Assembly: GCA_045654645.1 (NCBI GenBank)
Contig: JAZONR010000058.1
Coordinates: 1-41,632, forward strand
Source of the DNA: HGM04593 sp045654645
Lineage (GTDB): Bacteria > Bacteroidota > Bacteroidia > Bacteroidales > Bacteroidaceae
DNA length: 41,632 nt
Direction of reading: 5' to 3'
In this document: positions 18,001-26,522 of the stretch, one piece after another
Layout: each line of letters begins with the position of its first letter
How positions within the stretch are numbered: position 1 is the stretch's first letter
Made by a program: the position numbers and the translations under genes
The notes under the pieces: generated by a model
The model's input: the letters and a program-made list of their open reading frames with translations, nothing else
Told to the model about the DNA's origin: nothing
Databases searched by the model: none

Positions 18001-19341
18001 AAATGTGCGGCGATAAGAGCCGACAGGGTTGTCGCCCACCCCGTTCACCTTGTTCTTTATATAAGGGGGATTATTCACAAAGGCATACTCCACGTTCACA
18101 TAAAGAGGCAGGTCATAGCCTTTCATCTCCCAGCACGAAGGCACATCGATGTTGTCCCACGCCGAGACATCGGCACCGTCGGACCAAAAATCCTCCTTGC
18201 CTGGACGTTGCGAAGGCTCGGGCACAAGGTTGAACTTCCAAGTTCCATTGAGCGACAGATAGTCGGCCTTTGTGGGAGTGAGCCAGGGCTTTTCATAAGA
18301 GGCATCGCTCTTCATAGCGGCTGTAGAGGCATAGGGGATAAAGGTTGCGTGCGCAGCCTCCTTGTTCTCCTCAAATATGCTCTGGTCCTCCCAATATGCA
18401 CCTTTGGGACCCGCAGCCACTGTAAAGAAGAACTTGCTGTTGTCGCCGTCCTTGTCGGTAGAAGCAACAAGCTTGTCGCCATCGGCCTTTATGTAATATT
18501 TAGTATCTTTGTAGGTACCTGAGAGATAGAAATATCCATCACCGGCATCCTCAAGAGAGACATTCTGATTGTAGTTCTCAACATCGGTAGTATAAAGGAG
18601 CGGTGTCCTATCGCCATTGAGGAACATATCCATTGAATAGTTGGTGCTGTTGGATGTGAGAACAAAAGCACTCTTTCCATTGGAGACCCTCCACGTCTGG
18701 CTCTCATCACCGGGCACATAGGGCTGCAGGCCTATGAGAGCAGCAAGCTCACTACCCGCCGGCGCGGTGAGCACTTTCTTTGTTGCCACATTGCTTATGA
18801 CATAGCTTTTTCCCGCATACACCCCGGTGAGCGTAAACTGCTTGCCGGTGTTGTGAAAATAGAAACGTATGTCGTTATCGGCATACTCGGTGAGCATCAT
18901 AGGATAGCCGTCGGCCGACAAAGCCAGGAACTGATAGGGGTTTGATGCATTTGCCATACGGTTATAACCGTCTCCGGGAGCAACAATCTTGAAACGCTGA
19001 TTGGCATTTTTGGAATCATAGTTCCACTGCACAGGATATCCAACGTTCGGTGCCATATCAATTGCCTTGCCCGATGTGGGGTTCACAAAGCAGAACACGC
19101 CATCTACGTCGGTGGGATACATTGCCCACTCCTGACCGGCACTATTATCATCGCGCTCGGCAAAAATGATGCGAGCATCGTTCTGGGTGTTATCGCCATT
19201 GGAAAGGAATTTTCCATTGGAGAAATTCTCTATGCGATAAACCGTTACATTAACCACCGTAGGTTGCAACTCTTCGGCCACAGCCTGTGATGAGAGGAAC
19301 AACGACAGCATCGCAACAAACAGTTGTAGTCTCTTTTTCAT
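15082..19341 (-). CDS. Secreted GH2 beta-galactosidase with lectin-like N-terminus and T9SS tail
   Basis: 1419 residues. A signal peptide (MKKRLQLFVAMLSLFLSSQAVA) is followed by two ricin-like beta-trefoil stretches at about 32-170 and 172-320 (QEW, QRF and QTW repeats). The GH2 sugar-binding domain begins near 365 (LNGTWKFNLVPEP), then an Ig-like domain and a TIM barrel from about 660 (GKRVYFKGVNTQDTHPLLGR). The acid/base is Glu783 in FWSLGNESG and the nucleophile Glu849 in FLCEYAHAMGN. From about 1065 the small-chain domain of LacZ-type enzymes follows, and the last 60 residues are a T9SS type A tail (LAVMNLGGMEVG, PKGAYLLVI). It removes terminal beta-galactose outside the cell. It is about 400 residues longer than E. 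coli LacZ because of the extra ends. Divergent from the fucosidase. Confidence 0.93.
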   Translation of the reverse strand: MKKRLQLFVAMLSLFLSSQAVAEELQPTVVNVTVYRIENFSNGKFLSNGDNTQNDARIIFAERDDNSAGQEWAMYPTDVDGVFCFVNPTSGKAIDMAPNVGYPVQWNYDSKNANQRFKIVAPGDGYNRMANASNPYQFLALSADGYPMMLTEYADNDIRFYFHNTGKQFTLTGVYAGKSYVISNVATKKVLTAPAGSELAALIGLQPYVPGDESQTWRVSNGKSAFVLTSNSTNYSMDMFLNGDRTPLLYTTDVENYNQNVSLEDAGDGYFYLSGTYKDTKYYIKADGDKLVASTDKDGDNSKFFFTVAAGPKGAYWEDQSIFEENKEAAHATFIPYASTAAMKSDASYEKPWLTPTKADYLSLNGTWKFNLVPEPSQRPGKEDFWSDGADVSAWDNIDVPSCWEMKGYDLPLYVNVEYAFVNNPPYIKNKVNGVGDNPVGSYRRTFDLPAGWDAKSVFLHFDGLYSAAFVWVNGEYVGYTQGGNTDHEFDISAYVRTGENNICVQVFRWSDASYLEGQDMFHMSGLHRDVYLYATPKTFVRDHYVTSTLNSAYDGGSMDIALEIDNRTGVASSKSVEARLIAPNGSEVATKSIDVEFAEGVKMSKKNITLDNLAGLLPWSDETPNLYTLEISQKDAQGNEEMVFSTKYGFRNIEIKDGVVLINGKRVYFKGVNTQDTHPLLGRTMDVATMLKDIELMKQGNVNMVRASHYPRAAKMYAMFDYYGLYVMDEADVECHKSWSDKKDNSISSDVSWQAQYVDRTVRMVIRDRNHPSIVFWSLGNESGIGVNFDATYAATKALDSRPVHYEGYSNVNSAKNTDVDSKMYPNLSYTRSHCDNSIGGEPFFLCEYAHAMGNAVGNLQDYWDIIEGSRYGIGGCIWDWVDQSIYDPQAVKSGVLEKKGFPHFTTGYDYPGPHQGNFCNNGVITADRAWTAKLTEVKKVYQYAKFTYSNGMLLVKNKYAFKNLDEYDLRYSVLCNGMIVEEKCVAMPSVAPDATAAVKLGYTTAIEDGKEYLLNVELLTKSATSWCEAGYPVAAEQFVLKERSTLPAVAAGGEALTVESGNGCRVSNSNITFALDANGFVTEWVANGVKVLEPGKHPIYSNIRWIENESPYGEHKFGDKEANVKSATISVKPADNGMSCNVTVNAQHDKCPYMIKYTVYANGVVDMNVKYTPSAELRRIGLDLVFPAGYENVEYYAKGPWENYIDRQAGSFLGRYTTTVDDMFEMYPHPQSHGNRMDLRDLTLVNPENGNTIKIETKGQVSFSLSHYNQVQYLVPELHPWDLEKDDVVYATFDYMQRGLGNGSCGPGTESQYKCPQSGTYTHLLRFSTVNGKDTGIDAPGVAACEVVYDSTASAVICTNAEEGTKLAVMNLGGMEVGSALMNNGVAVVSLAGQPKGAYLLVIKNDGAVRTHRFIKW

Positions 19342-19440
19342 TGAATATTATGTTTATGGTTATTGGCACAAATTTTATGCAATAATAACACAAAATATTA
19401 ACATAATGAATTAATGAAACAAATTTTAGACAGTTCCTTG

Positions 19441-19472
19441 CTTGTGCTTTTCGCCGGCATAATATATTTTTG
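19441..19472 (+). promoter_or_regulatory. Promoter of the alpha-L-fucosidase gene
   Basis: cTTG at 19441-19444, a 20-base spacer, and TATTTTTG at 19465-19472 (exact TAnnTTTG). The expected transcript start lies near 19480, giving a leader of about 25 bases before the ATG at 19506. Confidence 0.65.
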
Positions 19473-19505
19473 CACAAAAGAGACAACAAAAACACAAAAT
19501 AGACT

Positions 19506-20831
19506 ATGAACATCTTTAAGAAAGCAATCAGGGCCGGCGCAATGCTCTCCTTGTTCCTTGCGGCAACCACGGCCGGTGCACAAACAGCACAGTACATCCC
19601 AACAGAGGAGAACCTGCAATCAAGGCAGGAGTTTGCCGACAGCAAATTCGGTATATTCATCCATTGGGGCATATACAGTATGTTTGCACAGGGCGAGTGG
19701 TATTTGCAGAACTTCCCCATAGATAAAGCCGAGTATGCCAAGGCGGCCGATGCCTTCTACCCCCACCGTTTCAATGCCAAGGAGTGGGTTGCAGCCATAA
19801 AGGATGCAGGAGCAAAGTATATATGCTTCACCAGCCGCCACCACGACAGCTTCTCAATGTGGGACACAGAGCAGAGCGACTATAACATCGTCGATGCAAC
19901 GCCTTTCGGCCGCGATGTAATAAAGGAGCTTGCCGATGAGTGCCACAAGCAGGGAATAAGGCTGCACTTCTACTATTCCCACATAGACTGGGCACGCGAT
20001 GAATACCCAATAGGCCGCACCGGCACACAGGTCATTGGCCGCGACAGGAGAAAGGCCGACTGGCCCGCCTACTACAAGTTTATGAACAACCAGCTCACAG
20101 AGCTCCTCACCAAATATGGCGAGATTGGCGCCATTTGGTTCGATGGAAAGTGGGACCGCGACAAGGACAGCATACCTTTCAACTGGCAGCTCGATGAGCA
20201 ATATGCACTCATCCACCGCCTGCAGCCCGCCTGCCTCATTGGAAACAACCACCACGAGACACCGTTTCCCGGCGAGGACATACAGATTTTTGAGCGCGAC
20301 CTTCCCGGCGAAAACAAAGCCGGCCTCAGCGGACAGGATGTAAGCCGTCTGCCGCTCGAAACCTGTCAAACGATGAACGGGATGTGGGGCTACAAGCTCG
20401 TAGACCAGAACTACAAGAGCACAGAGACACTCATCAGACTGCTCGTGAGCACATCGGGCAAGGGAGCCAACCTGCTGCTCAATGTGGGCCCACAACCAAA
20501 CGGCGAGATTCCCGCCACAGCCCTTGCACGAATGAAGGAGATGGGCGAGTGGCTGCGCGCCAACGGCGAGACCATCTATGGTACAACAGCCGGCGACATT
20601 CCTGCACAGCCCTGGGGTGTTACCACACGCAAGGGCAACCGCCTGTTCGTGCACATCTTCGACTGCAAGGAGAAGGAGCTAACCCTGCCCCTCGACTGCA
20701 AGGTAAAGAAAGCCTTCACATATAGCGACAAGAAAGCCGTTAAGGTGAAGAGAACAAAGGATGGCGTCAAACTGATGTTCAACGAAGCCCCACAAGGCAT
20801 CGACTACATCGTGGAGTTGGAAACAAAATAA
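19506..20831 (+). CDS. GH29 alpha-L-fucosidase
   Basis: 441 residues with a signal peptide (AGAMLSLFLAATTAGAQ). GH29 landmarks: FGIFIHWGIYS near 48, FTSRHHDSFSMWD near 115, and the nucleophile Asp213 in GAIWFDGKWD. A C-terminal beta-sandwich follows from about 345. It releases alpha-linked fucose from host or plant glycans in the periplasm; there is no lipobox or T9SS tail. It is transcribed away from the beta-galactosidase, with a 164-base shared intergenic region. The pair would strip fucose and galactose from the same type of chain. cutC follows after 63 bases with no terminator between, so read-through is possible. Confidence 0.93.
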   Translation: MNIFKKAIRAGAMLSLFLAATTAGAQTAQYIPTEENLQSRQEFADSKFGIFIHWGIYSMFAQGEWYLQNFPIDKAEYAKAADAFYPHRFNAKEWVAAIKDAGAKYICFTSRHHDSFSMWDTEQSDYNIVDATPFGRDVIKELADECHKQGIRLHFYYSHIDWARDEYPIGRTGTQVIGRDRRKADWPAYYKFMNNQLTELLTKYGEIGAIWFDGKWDRDKDSIPFNWQLDEQYALIHRLQPACLIGNNHHETPFPGEDIQIFERDLPGENKAGLSGQDVSRLPLETCQTMNGMWGYKLVDQNYKSTETLIRLLVSTSGKGANLLLNVGPQPNGEIPATALARMKEMGEWLRANGETIYGTTAGDIPAQPWGVTTRKGNRLFVHIFDCKEKELTLPLDCKVKKAFTYSDKKAVKVKRTKDGVKLMFNEAPQGIDYIVELETK

Positions 20832-20894
20832 TCCGCTTCATTTGCATTTCCAATAAGAAGAATATTCAGGTTACCCAAAAAGACAAGAAAGAAG

Positions 20895-21629
20895 ATGCCG
20901 ATACTTGAAATTTGCGCAGGCAGCGTGGAGAGCGCCATTGCAGCACGCGACGGCGGAGCGCAACGCATTGAGCTTTGCGCAGCATTGGAGGTTGGCGGTG
21001 TAACACCGTCGGCAGGAGTCATTGCCGAGGCACGCAAAATAGAGGACCTTGTACTGAACGTCATCATACGCCCTCGCGGCGGCGACTTCCTCTACAACGA
21101 GTACGAAGCCGCCTGTATGGAACACGACATACGCACCTGCAAGGCATTGGGCGTTGATGGAGTGGTAATTGGTGCGCTAACCCCCGATGGCGACATTGAC
21201 ACCGCGCTGTGCCGCAGACTCATTGCCGCCGCCGACGGAATGAGCATAACCTTTCACCGCGCATTCGATATGTGCCGCAATGCCGGCAAGGCACTCGAAG
21301 AGCTCATTGCAATAGGTTGCCACAGGGTGCTCACCTCGGGCCAGGCAGCAACAGCAATGGAGGGCACTACCCTGCTCAAAGAGCTGGTGAAACAGGCCGA
21401 CGGGCGCATAATAATAATGCCCGGATGCGGAGTGAGCAGCGCCAACGCAGCAGCCATTCTGCAGGCAACAGGAGCCACAGAGATTCACGCATCGGCACGC
21501 AAGAATGTGGGAAGCGGAATGCTTTTCCGCCACAGCGGAGTGTCAATGGGCAACCCCGACAGCGACGAATATGCCCGCAAGGAGACCGATGTAAATGAAG
21601 TAAGAGCCATAGTAAACAGCATACAATGA
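20895..21629 (+). CDS. cutC: Copper homeostasis protein CutC
   Basis: 244 residues, a single TIM-barrel protein of the CutC family. Motifs: LEICAGSVESAIAARDGGAQRIELC at the start (two strands of the barrel), GGVTPSAGVI, VIIRPRGGDFLYNE, and MSITFHRAFD. It is cytosolic, with no signal peptide. CutC was named for copper tolerance, but its biochemical role is unsettled. Its ATGA overlap with the xpt start shows translational coupling. A Cu/Zn-efflux-type permease is encoded convergently 650 bases further on, which may or may not be meaningful. Confidence 0.92.
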   Translation: MPILEICAGSVESAIAARDGGAQRIELCAALEVGGVTPSAGVIAEARKIEDLVLNVIIRPRGGDFLYNEYEAACMEHDIRTCKALGVDGVVIGALTPDGDIDTALCRRLIAAADGMSITFHRAFDMCRNAGKALEELIAIGCHRVLTSGQAATAMEGTTLLKELVKQADGRIIIMPGCGVSSANAAAILQATGATEIHASARKNVGSGMLFRHSGVSMGNPDSDEYARKETDVNEVRAIVNSIQ

Positions 21630-22195
21630 AAGCACTGAAAGAGCGCATATTGCAGGACGGGCGTTGCCTTGAGAACGGTGTCCTTAAGGTAGACAGCTTC
21701 ATAAACCACCAAATGGACCCGGCACTGATGATGGAGATGGCCAAGGAACTGGTGAGCCGCTTTAAAGGAACAGCAATAGACAAGGTTATCACCATTGAGG
21801 CAAGCGGCATTGCGCCCGCCATTATGGTGGCCTACCAGCTTGACGTTCCCGTGGTCTTTGCCAAGAAGAGAGTTCCAAGCACAATGGAGGGCATACTAAA
21901 GAGCGAGGTATTCTCGTTCACGAAGAGCCGTTCCTACAATGTTTGCATAAGCGACAGTTTCCTGAAGAGAGAGGAAAAGTGCCTTTTCATCGATGATTTC
22001 CTTGCCAACGGCAATGCCGCCATTGGCATACTCGACCTTGCCTCACAAGCCGGCGCACAAATAGTGGGAATGGGATTTTTGATAGAGAAGGGATTTCAGA
22101 AAGGCGGCGAGCTACTGCGCAACAAAGGTATTCACGTGGAGTCGCTGGCCATAATCGAAAGCCTCGACAACTGCGAGATAAAGATAAAGGATTAA
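21626..22195 (+). CDS. xpt: Xanthine phosphoribosyltransferase
   Basis: 189 residues, the usual size for Xpt. It makes XMP from xanthine and PRPP for purine salvage in the cytosol. Evidence: the start LKERILQDGRCLENGVLKVDSF, the VITIEASGIAPA segment (55-65), the KKRVPSTM loop (80-87), and the PRPP-binding block LFIDDFLANGN (120-130). The ATG overlaps the cutC stop by four bases. Unlike Bacillus xpt there is no purine riboswitch in front, because it sits directly behind cutC. A strong hairpin follows. Confidence 0.95.
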   Translation: MKALKERILQDGRCLENGVLKVDSFINHQMDPALMMEMAKELVSRFKGTAIDKVITIEASGIAPAIMVAYQLDVPVVFAKKRVPSTMEGILKSEVFSFTKSRSYNVCISDSFLKREEKCLFIDDFLANGNAAIGILDLASQAGAQIVGMGFLIEKGFQKGGELLRNKGIHVESLAIIESLDNCEIKIKD

Positions 22196-22212
22196 AAAGA
22201 GGTGTTTGCAAC

Positions 22213-22252
22213 AAGCATTGGGAGCAACCGCACGCGGTTGCTCCCAATGCTT
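22213..22252 (+). terminator. Terminator hairpin after xpt
   Basis: 18-bp perfect stem, 22213-22230 with 22235-22252, 4-base loop. It lies 17 bases past the xpt stop and 23 bases before the convergent permease stop, so it can serve both strands. Confidence 0.85.
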
Positions 22253-22275
22253 TATAGAATAAGCAGCTTTCTTCA

Positions 22276-23520
22276 TCACTCTTCCACCACAGAGAAACCT
22301 ATTGCTTCCACCGCCTTGATAACATCCTCTTTGCTTGGATTGCCGTGAATAAGAGTGCGGCCGCTTGCAAGGTCAATCTCCACACTTTCCACACCGGTAA
22401 TCTTTAGGATTGCCGCCTCTGCATTGCTCTTGCAGTGGTTGCAGTTCATCCCTTTCACCACAATGCTCAACGGCGCCGCGCTGCACGCTTGGCAACTGCA
22501 TCCACACTCTCTGCCCTTGCGGTAACGCTGTATGAATGCATTGGCAAGCAAAAGAGCAAGCACAATGGTGCAGACAGTGCTGAAATATGAGACCTCGTTG
22601 CAGCTGTGGCAGCTATGAATGTGCACAAGGGGCGCAGTAAACCACTCGCGCGGCAACAGGTAATCGGCACCCAGGCCAAAGAGTATTGCACAACCAATTA
22701 TGGAGCACAGATAGGTGAGAAGGCTTTTGCGCCCCATAACCTTGCCAATAACAAGCAACGATGCCACATTGACGGCCGGACCGGCCATAAGCAGCACAAG
22801 TGCCGTGCCGGGAGAGAGCCCCTTGAGCATCAATGCAACAGCAATGGGAATGCTGCCTGTTGCACAAAGATACATTGGAACGGCAAACAACAGCACCATA
22901 AGCATACTTGCAAGGGGCTTGTCGGCAAAGAGGGAGAAGAAGGTATCGGGGACAAAGACGGTTATAAGCCCTGCAACAACAAGCCCAAGCAATAGCCAAC
23001 GGCCAATGTCCTGCATCATCTCCACATAGGCATAGTTTGCTGCGTCTCTCATCTTCTGCGCAAATGATGTTCTCTTCTCATTGGCACAACCACACTGCTC
23101 TGCCTCCCCCGTTTTTGGTGCATCATCGCCTTTATCGACACAGTTTGCAAGCGTTCCGCCAAAGAGCGCCGTGAAAAGCGCTGCAAGGGGACGCAACAGA
23201 GCAAAAGGAAGCCCCATTAGCGAATAGGTAGCTATTATAGAGTCCACGCCCGTCTGTGGTGTTGCAATGAGAAACGATATTGTAGCACCCTTTGATGCAC
23301 CATCCTTGCGCAATGACATTGCAGTTGGGATGACGCCGCACGAACACAATGGCAACGGAATACCTAAAATGGCGGCATTGAGCACCGAACGGAAATTTCT
23401 GCCACTGAGATAGCGGCTGTATATTGTCTTTGGCACAAATGCGTGCATTATACCGGCCAAAGTAAAGCCCAACAGCAGATAGGGCGACATACTGTTTATA
23501 AGTTCAAAAATCTCTCTCAT
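22276..23520 (-). CDS. Cu/Zn-efflux-type permease (SO_0444-like) fused to a heavy-metal domain
   Basis: 414 residues. Two permease halves of the ArsP/YraQ type, each with membrane helices (10-125 and 170-330), with the conserved PLCSCG (57-62) in the first. The C-terminus (352-414) is a heavy-metal-associated domain with GMNCNHC (Cys360, Cys363). Other metal-ligand clusters: Cys143/Cys145 in the loop between the halves, HIHSCHSC (300-307), and CGCSCQAC (339-346) just before the HMA domain. It likely exports copper, zinc or a related soft metal across the inner membrane. Transcribed in the same direction as the transglutaminase gene 121 bases upstream. I see no metal-sensor gene beside it. Confidence 0.85.
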   Translation of the reverse strand: MREIFELINSMSPYLLLGFTLAGIMHAFVPKTIYSRYLSGRNFRSVLNAAILGIPLPLCSCGVIPTAMSLRKDGASKGATISFLIATPQTGVDSIIATYSLMGLPFALLRPLAALFTALFGGTLANCVDKGDDAPKTGEAEQCGCANEKRTSFAQKMRDAANYAYVEMMQDIGRWLLLGLVVAGLITVFVPDTFFSLFADKPLASMLMVLLFAVPMYLCATGSIPIAVALMLKGLSPGTALVLLMAGPAVNVASLLVIGKVMGRKSLLTYLCSIIGCAILFGLGADYLLPREWFTAPLVHIHSCHSCNEVSYFSTVCTIVLALLLANAFIQRYRKGRECGCSCQACSAAPLSIVVKGMNCNHCKSNAEAAILKITGVESVEIDLASGRTLIHGNPSKEDVIKAVEAIGFSVVEE

Positions 23521-23641
23521 ATAATCATCAGAAACTCAAGACAAGCGAAAAGCCTTGCAGCCCCGGCATAGCAGCACACCGGAGACCGGCAAACACATTA
23601 CCTAACAAAAATCAACCGCAAAAAAGTTTCAGACACAGCAG

Positions 23642-26269
23642 TTACTCGGCAAGTTGTTTTACAACCTTCATCAACTGCTCTCCAAGGCCTATTGAGTAGC
23701 CTTGCGACAAGAAGACAACACGGTTGAAGGTGTCGGCAACAAGGATTACAGGACGGTTGGGATTTTGCAGCTTCATATTCGCAACAATCTCGTTATAAAT
23801 CTTGTCATCGATGTCGGTGCCCCACACAATGGTTGATGGAAGGTTGGGAAAATTATTGACAAAGCGGCCGGCCTCACCCTTGTCGCGGAATAGAAGCACC
23901 ATCTTTTGGCCCCACTTCTCAAACTCATCCTTATAGGGCATAACATCGGTGAGGAAGTGGTTGGTGGGCTCGTTGCCGGGAGCAACCACTGCTATAATAT
24001 AATAGCCACGACCTGTTGCCGAAAGGAGTGAGCGTTCACGCTCCACGTGAAGGTCATAGAAGAGGTTTTCACTGTTAAAGTCGCCTATCACCTGCAGTTT
24101 CTCGTCGCTCTCGCGCTGCACATAGGTAATATTGGTGGTTTTGTCCTCTTTCACAACAAAGAATGTGAGGTGGGCAAGCACACTACCGTCGGCCATACGT
24201 GTGCCGCTCATCATAAGGTAGTTGCCGGCATCCATCGCTGCACCGTTGGCAAAATGCGAAGCCACAGTGGTAGCCTCCTCGGGGTAGCCCAACAGCTGCA
24301 AGCGGCCGCCCACAATCTTTGAGATGGAGAAGTGGGAATAGTATTTGGGATCATTGATAAAACGTGTAGGTTTAAAGGCAACCTTAAGAGTTCCCTGAGG
24401 GGTATTTACCTTCTCAACAGTGCCGAAATTGACATCGACCCACTTGTCATACATCATATATTGGGTTTTGCCGGTAACCTCATCAATGCGCGAAGGCACT
24501 CCGAGCGCGCGGGCGCTGGCAACAAAGAAGATGTCGCGCGAGTGGGCATCGGCAACACCCATCTCCCACACGCTGCGCGGCGACATACAAATTGAGAGAG
24601 GGTTCCACTCGCCATTCACCTTGATATTCTTGCTGCACCAGTCTACCCAACGCTGTGGGTCTCCGGCATAATACTCCCTTTGGGCTGCAGTAAACTGCTC
24701 GGCAAAGAATTGCTTGTAGGGAGTGAGCAGTTCATTGCTCACACGGGGGTTGAGGATATAGTTGCGATAGGCGCTGTCATAGGCACCGTTGCGCACCGTA
24801 AAGCGCAGATGGCCGTTCAGTGTCTCAAGGGTAATATCGCGCAAGTCTTTATCCGAGATTGCTGAAAGGAGGTAAAAGGCAAGCTCTTGTTCGGCTATAG
24901 GGGTGGCGTCGAGGAAAGACTTTATAGTGGCGTGGTTTCCGCGTGATTTGATGAAGAGGTCGGCCACCTCGCCTGCCTTATCGCCATAGCCCAAATCGAG
25001 AGCATAGCGGGTAGCCTGCTCACGGGTTATGAAGGTGGAGACGTAGGCATTGCGAAGAGAATCCTCTATGGCAAAGCGGCGGGCGTTGCGCGCTGCCTGT
25101 GCCTCGCTCACATAAGGAACGGTATTGCGCTCGCGCGGAGGGGTGATGTTCATCTCGAGCGTTGCGCTGTAGCCGGGAAGCTTGTCCACAACCACCTTCA
25201 CACAACTATCCTTGCCGGCGGTGAACTTTGCGAAGCCGAATTTTTCATCGAATGACGCCCAAGCCACCATATCTCCAAGGCCGCTTGTTATTGAGGTGAA
25301 GCCGTTGGCATCGGCCACCTTGGCAGCTGCCGTATAGAACTCGGCATAGTTGTATATTTTAAACTCCACTGTAGCCTGCAAGGGTTTGCCGTTACCGTCT
25401 ACCACCTGCACACTGGTTGTTGCCACCGGTGCATAGTTGGCGGTTACATTTATCTCGGTGTAGCAGGGTGTGGTGCTCAACACCTCCTCGGGACCGTCAT
25501 AGCTGCCAAAGACATTGGTGTGCATAAGCATTCCACGCGAAGCGGGAGCATTGAACCAGGCGAGGTCGAGAACCGGTTCGGGCTCACAAGCGCCAAGGAA
25601 GTGCCACTTGCCATCTACCCAAGCCTCCACCCAAGCGTGGTTGTTATCGGTGTGGGCCCAACGTGGAGTGTAGACCTGACGGGCCGGTATTCCCACTGCG
25701 CGCAGTGCAGCCACAGTGAAGGTAGACTCCTCGCCACAGCGTCCATAGGCTGTGCGCACAGTGGCAAGCGGTGAGCTTGTGCGTATGTCGCTGGGGGTGT
25801 AGGTAACCTTCTCGTGGCACCAGTGATTGACCTCAAGCACAGCATCGCGCATAGAAAGGCCTTTCACCCTCTTCTTTAGCTCTTTGTAGAAGAAGACACG
25901 ACTGCTATCCAGGTCTTCGTTATTGACCCTTATTGGAAGTACAAAATGAAGGAACTCCCTCACCGGCACGCTTTGGCCCCAAGGCATCTCGGCACGCGCC
26001 TTCAAGGAGTAGTTCACATTCTGCAAATAGTAGTCTGAGTCGTGGTCGGCAATGTCGGGCAACGGCATATAGGCGTAAAGAAACTGCATTGCCTGCTTTC
26101 TTGCACCGGTGAGTTTGTCAATAGGAGAGAAACGCTCCTCATCATTTACGAGTTTGCGCCTTGAGGAGAAGGCTTTTGCAATTTCACCACTTCTATCAAG
26201 GTTCTCCTGTGCACAAAGCGTAAACACCGAAAGAATTGCCACAAGGGCGAGTGTAATATGTCTTTTCAT
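23642..26269 (-). CDS. Exported transglutaminase-like protein with a second, degenerate core
   Basis: 875 residues with a signal peptide (MKRHITLALVAILSVFTLCAQ). The first transglutaminase-like core has Cys178 in YGRCGEESTF and His211 in NNHAWVEAW, with acidic Glu229 after it. It is followed by a beta-sandwich region (about 270-400, VQVVDGNGKPLQATVEFKIYN) and a helical region. Residues 562-615 repeat the core pattern (SPRSVWEMG, then ARALGVPSRIDEV and KWVDVNFG) but have no Cys or His at the catalytic places. The last 120 residues (KMVLLFRDKGEAGRFV, then PVILVADTFNRVV) look thioredoxin-like without CxxC. Probably a periplasmic protease or amide-cutting enzyme; the substrate is unknown. Start at ATG 26269; one eight codons earlier is less likely. 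Confidence 0.8.
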   Translation of the reverse strand: MKRHITLALVAILSVFTLCAQENLDRSGEIAKAFSSRRKLVNDEERFSPIDKLTGARKQAMQFLYAYMPLPDIADHDSDYYLQNVNYSLKARAEMPWGQSVPVREFLHFVLPIRVNNEDLDSSRVFFYKELKKRVKGLSMRDAVLEVNHWCHEKVTYTPSDIRTSSPLATVRTAYGRCGEESTFTVAALRAVGIPARQVYTPRWAHTDNNHAWVEAWVDGKWHFLGACEPEPVLDLAWFNAPASRGMLMHTNVFGSYDGPEEVLSTTPCYTEINVTANYAPVATTSVQVVDGNGKPLQATVEFKIYNYAEFYTAAAKVADANGFTSITSGLGDMVAWASFDEKFGFAKFTAGKDSCVKVVVDKLPGYSATLEMNITPPRERNTVPYVSEAQAARNARRFAIEDSLRNAYVSTFITREQATRYALDLGYGDKAGEVADLFIKSRGNHATIKSFLDATPIAEQELAFYLLSAISDKDLRDITLETLNGHLRFTVRNGAYDSAYRNYILNPRVSNELLTPYKQFFAEQFTAAQREYYAGDPQRWVDWCSKNIKVNGEWNPLSICMSPRSVWEMGVADAHSRDIFFVASARALGVPSRIDEVTGKTQYMMYDKWVDVNFGTVEKVNTPQGTLKVAFKPTRFINDPKYYSHFSISKIVGGRLQLLGYPEEATTVASHFANGAAMDAGNYLMMSGTRMADGSVLAHLTFFVVKEDKTTNITYVQRESDEKLQVIGDFNSENLFYDLHVERERSLLSATGRGYYIIAVVAPGNEPTNHFLTDVMPYKDEFEKWGQKMVLLFRDKGEAGRFVNNFPNLPSTIVWGTDIDDKIYNEIVANMKLQNPNRPVILVADTFNRVVFLSQGYSIGLGEQLMKVVKQLAE

Positions 26270-26352
26270 AGATAAAAAAATTTCAACCGACAATATAAGG
26301 CTGCAGGAAATTCCACTAAATGCGTTTCATAAACATCCTGAAGCTCTTTGTG

Positions 26353-26360
26353 CAAAATTA
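26353..26360 (-). promoter_or_regulatory. Bacteroidota -7 box (TAATTTTG) for the transglutaminase-like gene
   Basis: On the minus strand, TAATTTTG reads over 26360-26353, an exact TAnnTTTG match about 85 bases before the ATG. A GTTG sits 19 bases further upstream at the -33 place. Confidence 0.5.
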
Positions 26361-26465
26361 GTGATATTTGCCGAGAAAACAACACCCTGCGCCATTAATT
26401 GCCCGTTTTCACCGTCTCGCTTTCAGTTTTCCCCTTTCACACTTCCAACTGTTATCACTTTTTAT

Positions 26466-26473
26466 TACATTTG
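26466..26473 (+). promoter_or_regulatory. Bacteroidota -7 box (TACATTTG) for the ABC transporter gene
   Basis: Exact TAnnTTTG match, 49 bases before the GTG start. The -33 position is poor. It shares the 253-base divergent region with the transglutaminase-like gene, which otherwise contains no gene. Confidence 0.5.
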
Positions 26474-26522
26474 CGACTGTTATGCAACCTACATTGGCAA
26501 TGCATAGAAAAAATGTAACAAA

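Noticed and set aside
19854..20654. 266-codon minus-strand frame antisense to the fucosidase
   Set aside because: No start signal or domain; Leu/Val/Ala-rich shadow of the GH29 coding strand.
21560..21626. Purine riboswitch before xpt
   Set aside because: xpt overlaps cutC by four bases, leaving no leader in which an aptamer could fold.
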